From Actinoplanes palleronii (GTDB taxonomy: Bacteria > Actinomycetota > Actinomycetes > Mycobacteriales > Micromonosporaceae), in NCBI RefSeq assembly GCF_016862315.1, contig NZ_BOMS01000014.1:186001-250000 (forward strand): a stretch of 64,000 nucleotides of DNA. Direction: 5' to 3'. Shown piece by piece: positions 17,901 through 24,832 of the stretch (position 1 is its first letter; every line of letters begins with the position of its first letter). Below the pieces are notes generated by a model. That model was not told the origin of the DNA and did no database searches. It saw only the letters and a program-made list of their open reading frames with translations. The position numbers and the translations under genes were made by a program.

Positions 17901-18918
17901 GATGGACGTCCGCCCGCAGGTCCGCGACGTGTTCGGCACCCGGATCGAGCTGCGCCTCGGCGAGCCCGCCGACTCGCTGATCAACCGCCGGGAGGCGGTG
18001 AACGTGCCGGAGCAGTCACCGGGTCACGGCCTCACCCCGGAGGGGCACCACTTCCTCACCGCGCTGCCCCGGATCGACCGCGAGCAGCGCGCCGACGACC
18101 TGTCCACCGCGGTCGCCGAGCTGGTCAAGCACGCCACCGAGCACTGGACCGGCCCGCCCGCCCCCAAGGTCCGGCTGCTGCCGCTCGAGCTGCCGTTCGA
18201 GGCGCTGCCGCCGGCGCGCGGCCCGGTCGTCCCGATCGGGATCGCCGAGGCCGACCTGCAGCCGGTCTGGCTGGACTTCGACGCGGAGCCGCACGTGCTG
18301 CTCTTCGGCGACATCGAGAGCGGTAAGAGCTCGTTCCTGCGCAGCCTGGCCACGTCGATCGTGGCCGGCAACAGCCCGTCCGAGGCCCGGGTCCTCCTCG
18401 TCGACCTGCGGCGCAGCCTGCTCGGCTGCGTCCCGGCCGAGAACACCATCGGTTATGGCACGTCGCATCAGGTGACCGCGGATCTGATCAGCCAGATCAC
18501 CGTGGTGATGCGCGAGCGGCTGCCCGGTCCCGACGTCACCCCGGAGATGCTCAACAACCGCAGCTGGTGGAAGGGCCCGCAGCTGTATGTCCTGGTCGAC
18601 GACTACGACCTGGTCGCCGCGGCCGCGCAGAACCCGCTGCTGCCCCTGCTGGAATTCCTGCCGCAGGCCCGCGACATCGGCCTGCACCTGGTGCTCACCC
18701 GCCGGATCGGCGGCGCGGCCCGGGCCATGTTCGACCCGGTCATCGGCCGGATCCGGGAGCTCGCCTCGCCCGGCCTGATGATGTCCGGCCCCCGCGAGGA
18801 AGGTCCACTGTTCGGCACGATCAAACCGCAGACGCTGCCACCGGGCCGAGCCTGGATGGTCACCCGAAAACACGGCGCGCGGTTGGTCCAGCTCGCTTGG
18901 ACACCACCGGTCCGCTGA
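14962..18918 (+). CDS. eccC: Type VII secretion ATPase EccC (fused EccCa/EccCb)
   Basis: A 1318-residue FtsK/SpoIIIE-type motor. The N-terminus VKRPPRRPAP and two transmembrane helices (about 35-80) are typical of EccC. There are three ATPase domains with P-loops GATGSGKS (about 478), GGSQSGKS (about 833) and FGDIESGKS (about 1116). Matching Walker B segments are VVIVDEF, VFLVIDG and LYVLVDD. A single fused polypeptide is the usual form outside a few mycobacterial systems. The GTG at 14962 follows GGGGAGG by 6 nt and gives the canonical N-terminus, so I prefer it to the ATG at 14947. It powers export and recognises WXG100 substrates through its last domain. Confidence 0.96.
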   Translation: MTVTIVKRPPRRPAPLMPSGEVLLDPPPEIPPPAGKGWTRMLMVLPMGAGAAAMGLMMGVQRGGPLTYVAGAMYGVSVLGMIAMMATNTSGPGKREMIESRRQYLRHLSQLRAQLRTTIRQQREALYYRNPDPATLWTFADSGRLWERRRNDADFTVVRIAVGVQEVATRLIPPQTKPVDELEPLCAMALRKFVNTYSVVPDLPVSVALRDFSHIYLRGADAAVQDFCRALAAQIVTFHAPDDLRLGVCVPDHQRARWEWAKWLPHAQHPDKTDAVGPVRLVAPSVPALEAMLDDVLVNRPRFDPSGPAPGGPHVVVIIDGGSTAGSDHLMTEGGVAGVTILDLSVPPPRLLDDSSVVLEIAADGTVTGTTMDGSTEVGRADALGAAAIEVLSRELAPLRLSAATFGDQPAISQDMGLAELLEQDDPYQVDLETLWAGRPNRDRLRVPIGIGVDGRPVELDLKESAQDGMGPHGLLIGATGSGKSELLRTLVVGLALTHNPEILNFVLVDYKGGATFASLDRLPHTAAMITNLQDEQPLVDRMLGAIQGELTRRQELLRKAGNYASARDYERARAAGVPLAPLPSLVVIVDEFSELLADRPDFIDMFVQIGRVGRSLGIHLLLASQKLEEGRLRGLESHLSYRIGLRTFSSMESRAVLGVPDAYELPHHPGHGYLRAGTDGLVRLKAAYVSGAVRREGIVAAGGTRAGSPIRDFSTYWSAPLQDERPEPEGEGQEVEEKVQGDTLMDVLARQMEGRGAPAHEVWLPPLDKAPTLGQMLPPVISMPDRGLMVDAAERFGSVHALVGVVDKPFDQRRDPMWLDLSGASGNLLVVGGSQSGKSNLLRTLITSLALTHTPREVQFYGLDFGGGPISALTDLPHVGGMATRRDTDRVRRTIAEVHGLMRGREDLFAQQNVEGMAAYRRARAQGRFAEDPFGDVFLVIDGWSTLRAEFEDLEPTVNELANRGLGFGVHVVAATNRWMDVRPQVRDVFGTRIELRLGEPADSLINRREAVNVPEQSPGHGLTPEGHHFLTALPRIDREQRADDLSTAVAELVKHATEHWTGPPAPKVRLLPLELPFEALPPARGPVVPIGIAEADLQPVWLDFDAEPHVLLFGDIESGKSSFLRSLATSIVAGNSPSEARVLLVDLRRSLLGCVPAENTIGYGTSHQVTADLISQITVVMRERLPGPDVTPEMLNNRSWWKGPQLYVLVDDYDLVAAAAQNPLLPLLEFLPQARDIGLHLVLTRRIGGAARAMFDPVIGRIRELASPGLMMSGPREEGPLFGTIKPQTLPPGRAWMVTRKHGARLVQLAWTPPVR

Positions 18919-18919
18919 C

Positions 18920-18969
18920 AAACCCCCATTTTGTACGGATACCGAGCGCCCGTCCGTAGGCTACGAGCC
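18920..18969 (+). repeat. Dispersed repeat, copy A (single arm)
   Basis: A roughly 50-nt element starting at the eccC stop. Its core reads CGTCCGTAGGCTACGAGCC, preceded by a GTACGGATACCG block. The same element occurs twice, in inverted orientation, at 42411-42462 and 42564-42613. Similarity to the 42411 copy continues weakly to a shared GGTCTCGCG. The copy lies between convergent genes. Confidence 0.85.
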
Positions 18970-19042
18970 GCGTCCCGTGGTGGTCTCGCGCGAGGTCGCG
19001 GCCCACTGCGGACCGCGGCGCGGTTGCGGGTCCCGGCTGGGC

Positions 19043-19079
19043 CACCGGGGTGTCTCCGCGACGCGGAGACACCCCGGTG
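19043..19079. terminator. Bidirectional terminator, 37-nt palindrome
   Basis: An 18-nt arm (CACCGGGGTGTCTCCGCG) and its exact reverse complement are separated by a single A. This very strong hairpin sits in the 253-bp gap between the convergent ends of eccC and the Pro/Gln-repeat gene, so it can stop transcription from either side. There is no U-tract, as is common in high-GC genomes. Confidence 0.8.
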
Positions 19080-19171
19080 AGCCAGCAGAAGTCCGGGGCA
19101 CGGCCGGGCCTCAGGTGTCCCGCGCGGCGGCGGGTCCCGGCGGACCGCGCGGGGCAGACGTCCGTGGTGGG

Positions 19172-20617
19172 TCAGCGGCGGGGCAGGCCGATGAACTGCT
19201 GCTCGGTGGGGGTCTGGCCGAGGAACAGGTACCGGTCGGTGCCCTCGCCGATCAGCGCGAGCATGTCGTCCGCCATGAACTGCAGGAACTGTCCACTGTG
19301 CGGCCGCAGCTTCAGCGTCGACGTTGCCAGCGCGGCCTCGTCGCCCCCGAGCCGTTGCAGCAGTGTCAGCTGGGCGTCCTGCAGCGCGGCCAGCCCGGGC
19401 CGGTCCAGTTGGCGCAGAATGGTCAGCTGGGTCCGCCACGGTCCCAGCGGCGGTGCGGTGGCCGGGCCGGTCAGGCCCAGGTCGTAGACCGCGAGGGTGG
19501 GCATCTGCGCGGTGCCGGTGAGCGCTGCGCCCTGATCGCTGCTGTGCACGGTGAGCCGGTTGTACTGGCCGGTCGCGCGTTCACCGAAGCCGGCCCAGGC
19601 CCGCGGCTCGGTGGTCACCACGATCACCCGGGCGCCCAGTGCGAACGCCCGGAAGATCAGCAACTGTGCCGCCCACACTCCGCCGACCAGGGCGATGCGC
19701 ACCGGCTCGGGTGCGAACAGGTGCAGCGGCACCGGGGTGTTCTGCCGGTCCCGGCCGAGGATCAGCCCGGCGCCGGCCGACGGGGTCACGGTCACCCGGC
19801 GCAGCGTCTTCCGGGAGATCGCGTGCCAGCCGATGTGTAGCGGCGAGGTCTTCCCGGACGGCCCGGTGCGCGTGTCGTCGTCCTCCTCGGGCGGCTCGTC
19901 CGGCGGTGAGTCGTCCTGCGGGCCGTACGCGGGCTGCGCCGCGGCGAGCGCCCGGCTCTGCGCGCCGGCCGGCGGGGCGTCGGCCGGTTGCGGCGCGCCC
20001 AGCCGGCGCCCGGTCACGTCAACGGTGTCCTGCCGCGCCCCCAGCTGTGCCGGAACCTGAACCGCCCGCCCCGGCGCGACCTGCCCTGGCAACGCGGCCT
20101 GCGCCGGCGGGATCTGTCCTTGTGGCGCGGTCTGCCCCGGCGCGAACGGTCCTTGTGGCACGGTTTCTCCGTGCGGGATTTGTCCTTGTGGCGCGGTCTG
20201 CGCCTGCGGGAACTGTCCCTGCGGTGCGGCCTGGCCCGGCGTGAATGGTCCCCGCGGCGCGGTTTGTGCAGGTGGGAATGGTCCTTGTGGCGCGGTTGGG
20301 GTCGGCAGGAACTGTCCGGGCGTCGCGGCTGGTCCCGGCGGCGGGGGCTGTGCCGGGCGGAATTGACCCGGCGCGGCGAGCTGTCCCGGTGGGAACTGCG
20401 CCTGCCGGGGCGGGAACGGCCCCAGCGGCGGTGCCTGCGGCTGCGGCGCACCAGGCGGGGCCTGCGAGTGTGGCGCACCAGGCGGAGCCTGCGGCTGCGG
20501 CGGACCAGGCGGGCCGGGCTGCTGGGGGGCTGGCTGTTGCGGGGTCTGCGGCTGGTCGTCTGCGGCGTCCTGTGGCGGGTTCGGCCGCCAGGGGTCCTCC
20601 CGGTCCGGATGGCTCAT
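19172..20617 (-). CDS. ESX-associated Pro/Gln-repeat protein with degenerate P-loop-like domain
   Basis: A 481-residue protein. Residues 1-240 are low complexity: Pro/Gln-rich, with a roughly 11-residue tandem unit of the type PFxPxQTAPQG repeated about seven times (20100-20320), then an acidic segment. Residues 250-481 form an alpha/beta domain (VRIALVGGVWAAQLLIFRA, ARVIVVTTEP, PTLAVYDLGL) that looks like a P-loop fold without the GK[ST] motif, perhaps a distant EccC-type relative. The ATG overlaps the eccE stop (ATGA), tying it to the secretion apparatus. I do not recognise a named family. A scaffold or regulator of the Ecc complex is a plausible role, by inference. Confidence 0.7.
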   Translation of the reverse strand: MSHPDREDPWRPNPPQDAADDQPQTPQQPAPQQPGPPGPPQPQAPPGAPHSQAPPGAPQPQAPPLGPFPPRQAQFPPGQLAAPGQFRPAQPPPPGPAATPGQFLPTPTAPQGPFPPAQTAPRGPFTPGQAAPQGQFPQAQTAPQGQIPHGETVPQGPFAPGQTAPQGQIPPAQAALPGQVAPGRAVQVPAQLGARQDTVDVTGRRLGAPQPADAPPAGAQSRALAAAQPAYGPQDDSPPDEPPEEDDDTRTGPSGKTSPLHIGWHAISRKTLRRVTVTPSAGAGLILGRDRQNTPVPLHLFAPEPVRIALVGGVWAAQLLIFRAFALGARVIVVTTEPRAWAGFGERATGQYNRLTVHSSDQGAALTGTAQMPTLAVYDLGLTGPATAPPLGPWRTQLTILRQLDRPGLAALQDAQLTLLQRLGGDEAALATSTLKLRPHSGQFLQFMADDMLALIGEGTDRYLFLGQTPTEQQFIGLPRR

Positions 20618-22035
20618 CCCGCTCCGCCTCCCGTCGGTGCTGTGGCGAAGACGGCCGGGCCGTGCTCGCCGTCCAGCGGCTGCAACTCGGCGCCGACCCG
20701 GCGCACGCCCTCCACCAGCACCCGGTCCAGCGCGTCCAGGTCGGCGTCGGGCCGGGTGGCCAGCCGGACGAACGCGCGCACCGCCACGTCGTCACCGTCG
20801 GCGGCGGCGTTCAGCACCAGCGCCACGCTGGTCTGCGCGGCCGGCGCGGTGGCCGCCCAGGCGAACAGCGACCCGATCTCACCGGCCGACGTCGGCCAGG
20901 TCTTCACCCAGTACGTCCGGTGCACCAGCCGGGCCGACCGCCAGTGCGTCCACTCCTCGTCGACCTGGGAGCCCTCGGCCAGCGAACCCGCCTCGACGTC
21001 GCAGGACCGGGCCAGCACGGCCAGCAGCTCACCGGCGTCCAGCACCCGGCAGTCGATGCCGACCCGGCGCAGGCTGGTCGCCACCTTGCGCCCCAGGCCG
21101 GCGACCAGTGCGGCCGCGGCCTCCAGGTCGGCGGTGTGGTCGTAGAGCGCTTCGGCCAGGACCCGGGCGTCCACCCGGACGCTGATCGTGGACTCGCGGT
21201 GCGCCGGGACCGGTGCCGGGCTGAGCGTCTCGACCAGCTGACGGTACGACGACCCGGCCGGTGACGACGCGTGCACGTCCGGGCTCGGAGCCGGCACGGT
21301 GTGCGTGACCAGCTCCAGCACCACACCCGGCTGCTCGGTCGCGGCCAGCACGCTGACCAGCGCGTCCAGCGGGATCGGCGCGGCGTCGTGGTGCATCGGG
21401 GCAGCCGGGGACAGCGCGACGACGCTGAACCAGCCGGCTTCGTCCTTGGCGACTCCCGCTCGTACCCCATCGTGGGCCTCGATGTCGCGGACCGTGAGTC
21501 CGGGAGCGATCGTGCGCAGCGCGGCCAGAACCGGACCGGAACCGGTCGCCAACCTGGCGGCGCGGCGACGGGCATGGTGGCGGGCGATCTGGCGGTGCTC
21601 CAGCCACCAGCGGCCTCGCTGCCGGGCGAAGAAGACCACGATCAGGGTGAGCCCGAGACCACCGGCGATCAGCGCGGGCAGCGGACCCTGCAGCGCGGCC
21701 GCGACGGTGGCCAGCACGGACAGCTCGGCGACCACGATCTGGGTGAGGCTCAGCGGACCGACCTGGCCGCGGCGCGGGATCGCGCGGACCCCGGCGTCGG
21801 CGGCCGCGTCGGCCTGGCTCGCGGCGATCTGCCGGGGCGTGGCGGCGGACGCCTGCGGCACGCCGGACGCGGGCACCGGAACGCTGCCGCGGGCCTGGGC
21901 ACCGACCCGGCGCAGCGGCGTGGCGGCGGCGGTGGCGTGCGCCTGCGGGGGAGTGACGACGTGCGGGGGGATGCCGGGCGGTGACGGCGCGGCGGCACCG
22001 TACGCCTGCCCCGGTTGACCTTCGCCAGGATTCAC
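20614..22035 (-). CDS. eccE: Type VII secretion protein EccE
   Basis: A 473-residue protein. A disordered Pro/Ala N-terminus of about 100 residues is followed by two adjacent transmembrane helices (about 110-155) and the basic segment RGRWWLEHRQIARHHARRRAAR, shown here only to mark the cytosolic linker. The rest is the cytoplasmic EccE domain. This matches EccE, the peripheral subunit of the ESX membrane complex. The GTG at 22035 is chosen because GGGGAGG lies 6 nt upstream; an in-frame GTG at 22050 would use that element as coding sequence. It overlaps the downstream gene by 4 nt and follows the AAA ATPase gene by 57 bp, forming a minus-strand ESX operon. Confidence 0.85.
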   Translation of the reverse strand: MNPGEGQPGQAYGAAAPSPPGIPPHVVTPPQAHATAAATPLRRVGAQARGSVPVPASGVPQASAATPRQIAASQADAAADAGVRAIPRRGQVGPLSLTQIVVAELSVLATVAAALQGPLPALIAGGLGLTLIVVFFARQRGRWWLEHRQIARHHARRRAARLATGSGPVLAALRTIAPGLTVRDIEAHDGVRAGVAKDEAGWFSVVALSPAAPMHHDAAPIPLDALVSVLAATEQPGVVLELVTHTVPAPSPDVHASSPAGSSYRQLVETLSPAPVPAHRESTISVRVDARVLAEALYDHTADLEAAAALVAGLGRKVATSLRRVGIDCRVLDAGELLAVLARSCDVEAGSLAEGSQVDEEWTHWRSARLVHRTYWVKTWPTSAGEIGSLFAWAATAPAAQTSVALVLNAAADGDDVAVRAFVRLATRPDADLDALDRVLVEGVRRVGAELQPLDGEHGPAVFATAPTGGGAG

Positions 22036-22092
22036 CGCTCGCCTCCCCACGCGCCCGGTAGCGATCCCACTCTATGTCCTGGAGCGGCCGGC

Positions 22093-23739
22093 TCAGCGGG
22101 TCGCGGCCAACAGATCCTCGAGGACCAGCGCGGTCAGATCGTCCCGGCTGGGCATCCGGCCCAGGGCCCGCAGCCGTCCGGCCTGCGCCTTGCGCATCCC
22201 CTCGAGCAGCTTGCGGGCCTCCCGCGCGTTGCCGAAGTTGCGGTCCCGCTCGATCTGCGAGAAGTGCTCGTGCAGCGCCTCGGCGAGACCGGGGGCGAAC
22301 ACGTAGTCGTCGTTCTCGGCGATCCGGCTGGCGATCAGCACCAGCTCGTCCGGACCGTAGTTCTCGAATTCCATGGTCTTGGCGAACCGGGAGGCCAGAC
22401 CGGAGTTGGCGTCCAGGAAGTCGAGCATCTCCCGGGTGTACCCGGCGACGATCACCGCGACCTGGTCCCGGTGGTCCTCCATCAGCTTGACCAGGGTGTC
22501 GATCGCCTCCTGGCCGAAGTCGGCGCTGGCCCCGCCGGCCCGGGACAGCGTGTACGCCTCGTCGATGAACAGCACGCCACCCATCGCCTCCTCGAACACC
22601 GAGGTGGTCTTCTCCGCGGTGTGCCCGATGTACTGGCCGACCAGGTCACGCCGGGACACCTCGCGGAACCGCCCGTCCGGCAGCACCCCGAGCGCCTTGA
22701 GCAGGCGGCCGTAGACCCGGGCGACAGTGGTCTTACCGGTGCCCGGAGCCCCCGTGAAGATCAGGTGGTGGCTGGCCGCGCCGACCGAGAGCCCGGCGCT
22801 GCGCCGCCACTCGTTCACCTGGATCTCGTCGATCAGCGCCCGGACCTCGTCCTTCACCCCGATCAGGCCGATCATCGCGTCGAGCTCGGCGAGCAGCCGC
22901 TCCACCTCGGCGGCGTCCTGACCGGAACCGGCCAGGGGTGCCGGGTTGCTCTCCTTGAGCGTCACGGTGGCCTGTGCCCCCGTGCCGAGGCTGACCTTCG
23001 GCTCGGCGGTGTCCTCGACCCGGCACTGCTCGACGACGACCCTGGTGCAGCCGGGCCCGATCACGATGCCGGAGCCGGTCGTCTGGTGGACGAAGGTCTC
23101 CCGGATGTGCGGCGAGCTGCCACTGGCGATCACGATTCCGGCGTCGCGGGTGCCGGAGACGTCGCAGTGTTCGATGGTGGGCCGGCTGGACTGATAGATG
23201 TAGATTCCGCGGCCGTCACACCCGGCGATCGTGGTCCTGCGGATCACCGGGTTGGCGCCGAGCCCGACGACCACCCCGTCGTGCACCTCGCGGATCTCGC
23301 AGGTTTCCACCGTGCCGCTGGAGCCGGAGTAGACCAGGCCGGTGTGGCCACGCTGGACCTGGACCCCGGTGGCGTCGACCGTGGAGTTGTCGGTGGCCTG
23401 CAGACCGTCGCCCCGCTCGGCGGAGAGCCGGCACTTGTGGACGGTCAGACGGGCGTTCGTCGCGGTGATCGCGTGATGATGCTCGCCGGACGTCAGGTCC
23501 AGCCCCTCGGCGGTGACCTCACCGCCGAGGACGGCCAGCGCCGGCCCGTCCAGGCCGGTGGCGTCCACGACCACGGTGCCCGGCTCGCCGGTGCCCCGCA
23601 GCGTGAGACGACGTCCGTGCAGCTCGATGCGTTCCCGGTAGGTCCCCGGGGCGATGGTGACGACCGCGCCGTCCGGCGCGACCTCCAACGCGTCGCGGAT
23701 GGTGGGGTAGGTGCCGGGGACCGCCAGGATGCTGGACAC
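22093..23739 (-). CDS. EccA-type AAA ATPase with N-terminal beta-helix domain
   Basis: A 548-residue protein with two parts. Residues 1-265 form a right-handed parallel beta-helix, with many short turns such as NPVIRRTTIAGCDGRG, RPTIEHCDVSG and SPHIRETFVHQ. Residues about 290-548 form a CbxX/CfqX-type AAA ATPase, the class to which EccA belongs, with Walker A GAPGTGKTT (about residue 330), Walker B GGVLFIDEAY and ASRFA as arginine-finger region. Classical EccA has a TPR domain where this protein has the beta-helix. It probably acts in the cytosol on ESX substrates or complexes. It lies directly upstream of eccE. Family and fold are clear; the specific substrate is unknown. Confidence 0.85.
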   Translation of the reverse strand: MSSILAVPGTYPTIRDALEVAPDGAVVTIAPGTYRERIELHGRRLTLRGTGEPGTVVVDATGLDGPALAVLGGEVTAEGLDLTSGEHHHAITATNARLTVHKCRLSAERGDGLQATDNSTVDATGVQVQRGHTGLVYSGSSGTVETCEIREVHDGVVVGLGANPVIRRTTIAGCDGRGIYIYQSSRPTIEHCDVSGTRDAGIVIASGSSPHIRETFVHQTTGSGIVIGPGCTRVVVEQCRVEDTAEPKVSLGTGAQATVTLKESNPAPLAGSGQDAAEVERLLAELDAMIGLIGVKDEVRALIDEIQVNEWRRSAGLSVGAASHHLIFTGAPGTGKTTVARVYGRLLKALGVLPDGRFREVSRRDLVGQYIGHTAEKTTSVFEEAMGGVLFIDEAYTLSRAGGASADFGQEAIDTLVKLMEDHRDQVAVIVAGYTREMLDFLDANSGLASRFAKTMEFENYGPDELVLIASRIAENDDYVFAPGLAEALHEHFSQIERDRNFGNAREARKLLEGMRKAQAGRLRALGRMPSRDDLTALVLEDLLAATR

Positions 23740-23766
23740 GGAGCTACTCCTTACGCCCGTTCACGC

Positions 23767-23790
23767 TCCCGGTGGCGGGGGCCACCGGGA
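23767..23790 (-). terminator. Terminator between DUF4191 gene and the AAA ATPase gene
   Basis: TCCCGGTGGC, a GGGG loop and GCCACCGGGA make a perfect 10-bp stem. It lies just past the stop of the DUF4191 gene on the minus strand and upstream of the AAA ATPase start, so it probably separates the housekeeping gene from the ESX operon. Confidence 0.75.
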
Positions 23791-23803
23791 AGGAGCGGCG
23801 GCG

Positions 23804-24496
23804 TCAGCGCGGGCGTTGCTGCCGCATGCCCTTGCCGCCGGGCCGCATGTTCTTCGGGATCGCGCCCTTCGGCATCTGCGGCCGGGCCATCAGCGCGCCG
23901 AGCCGCTTGTCCAGCGCGTTCACGTCCTTGCCGGTGAGGTTGCGGGGCAGCCGCAGCATGGTGGTGCGCAGCTTGCGGACCGGGAGTTGACCCTCTTCGG
24001 TGCCGATCACGTAGTCGTAGAGCGGCGCGTTGCCGATCACCTTCGACAGGCGCTTCTTCTCCTGGCCGAGCAGGGCGCGGACCCGCTGCGGGTTGCCCTC
24101 GGCCAGCAGGATCACGCCGGGCCGGCCGATCACGACGTGCACCATGTCGAACTGGGTGGTCGAGCTGGCCGCCGGGCGGACCCGCCAGTCACCACGCATG
24201 TTCTCCATCAGCGAGGCGGCGGCGCCGGGCTGGCCCTCCGCCACGTTCATCATCGCCGCGTTCGAGCGCAGGTTCAGCACGATCAGCACGGCCAGCAGCG
24301 TGACCAGCACACCGACCGGGATCCACAGCAGTCCCCAACCCAGAAGCACCGCCATCACGGTCAGCGCGACCGGGATCAACACCGCTGCGGCGACCAGTGG
24401 GACGAACCACTTGTCCTGCTTCGCGGTGAACGTGAACACCTGGCCGATCTGCTTCAGGCGCTCGACGAACGACACCTTCTCCTGGGGTTTTGCCAT
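23804..24496 (-). CDS. DUF4191 family membrane protein
   Basis: A 230-residue protein with two transmembrane helices (about 28-52 and 53-75) near the N-terminus, a cytosolic alpha/beta domain and a very basic C-terminal tail. It matches the DUF4191 family of actinobacterial membrane proteins, which normally stands beside lipA (Rv2219 in M. tuberculosis). Function is unknown. Here it is separated from lipA by a LuxR regulator and a small membrane protein, and it borders the ESX locus, marking the left edge of the conserved lip block. It has its own terminator downstream. Confidence 0.85.
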   Translation of the reverse strand: MAKPQEKVSFVERLKQIGQVFTFTAKQDKWFVPLVAAAVLIPVALTVMAVLLGWGLLWIPVGVLVTLLAVLIVLNLRSNAAMMNVAEGQPGAAASLMENMRGDWRVRPAASSTTQFDMVHVVIGRPGVILLAEGNPQRVRALLGQEKKRLSKVIGNAPLYDYVIGTEEGQLPVRKLRTTMLRLPRNLTGKDVNALDKRLGALMARPQMPKGAIPKNMRPGGKGMRQQRPR

Positions 24497-24670
24497 AGCC
24501 GGAAAGTGTAGTGGGACTCAGGTACCTTACGGCGGCCCGGGCACCCGGACACGTCGTAGTAAGGCAGTGCCGGCCCCGGATATCGGGCGGCGTACCCATG
24601 CCCGGGGTCCGCCTTCGCGCGAAGAGTCGATGTCAGCAGGAAGACGACACGACTCGCAAGGAGCGCGGAG

Positions 24671-24832
24671 ATGATCCCCGAGATCAATTTGAGCCTGGCC
24701 CACCTGCACGCCGACGAGCTGCGCCGGGAGGCCGACGCCTACCGGCGCGCCCGGGAAGCCGCCGGTGGACGGCCGCACCGGTCCTGGCGGCTGTTCGCCC
24801 GGCGGCCCCGTCCGGTGTGCCGACCGGCATGA
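24671..24832 (+). CDS. Small basic protein coupled to the LuxR regulator
   Basis: A 53-codon ORF (MIPEINLSLAHLHADELRRE at its start) with GGAG 4-7 nt before the ATG. It has an amphipathic helix of about 30 residues followed by a strongly basic tail. Its TGA overlaps an in-frame ATG of the LuxR-family regulator (ATGA, 24829-24832), so translation of the two is probably linked. I recognise no family, though actinomycetes commonly encode short proteins of this composition. Confidence 0.5.
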   Translation: MIPEINLSLAHLHADELRREADAYRRAREAAGGRPHRSWRLFARRPRPVCRPA

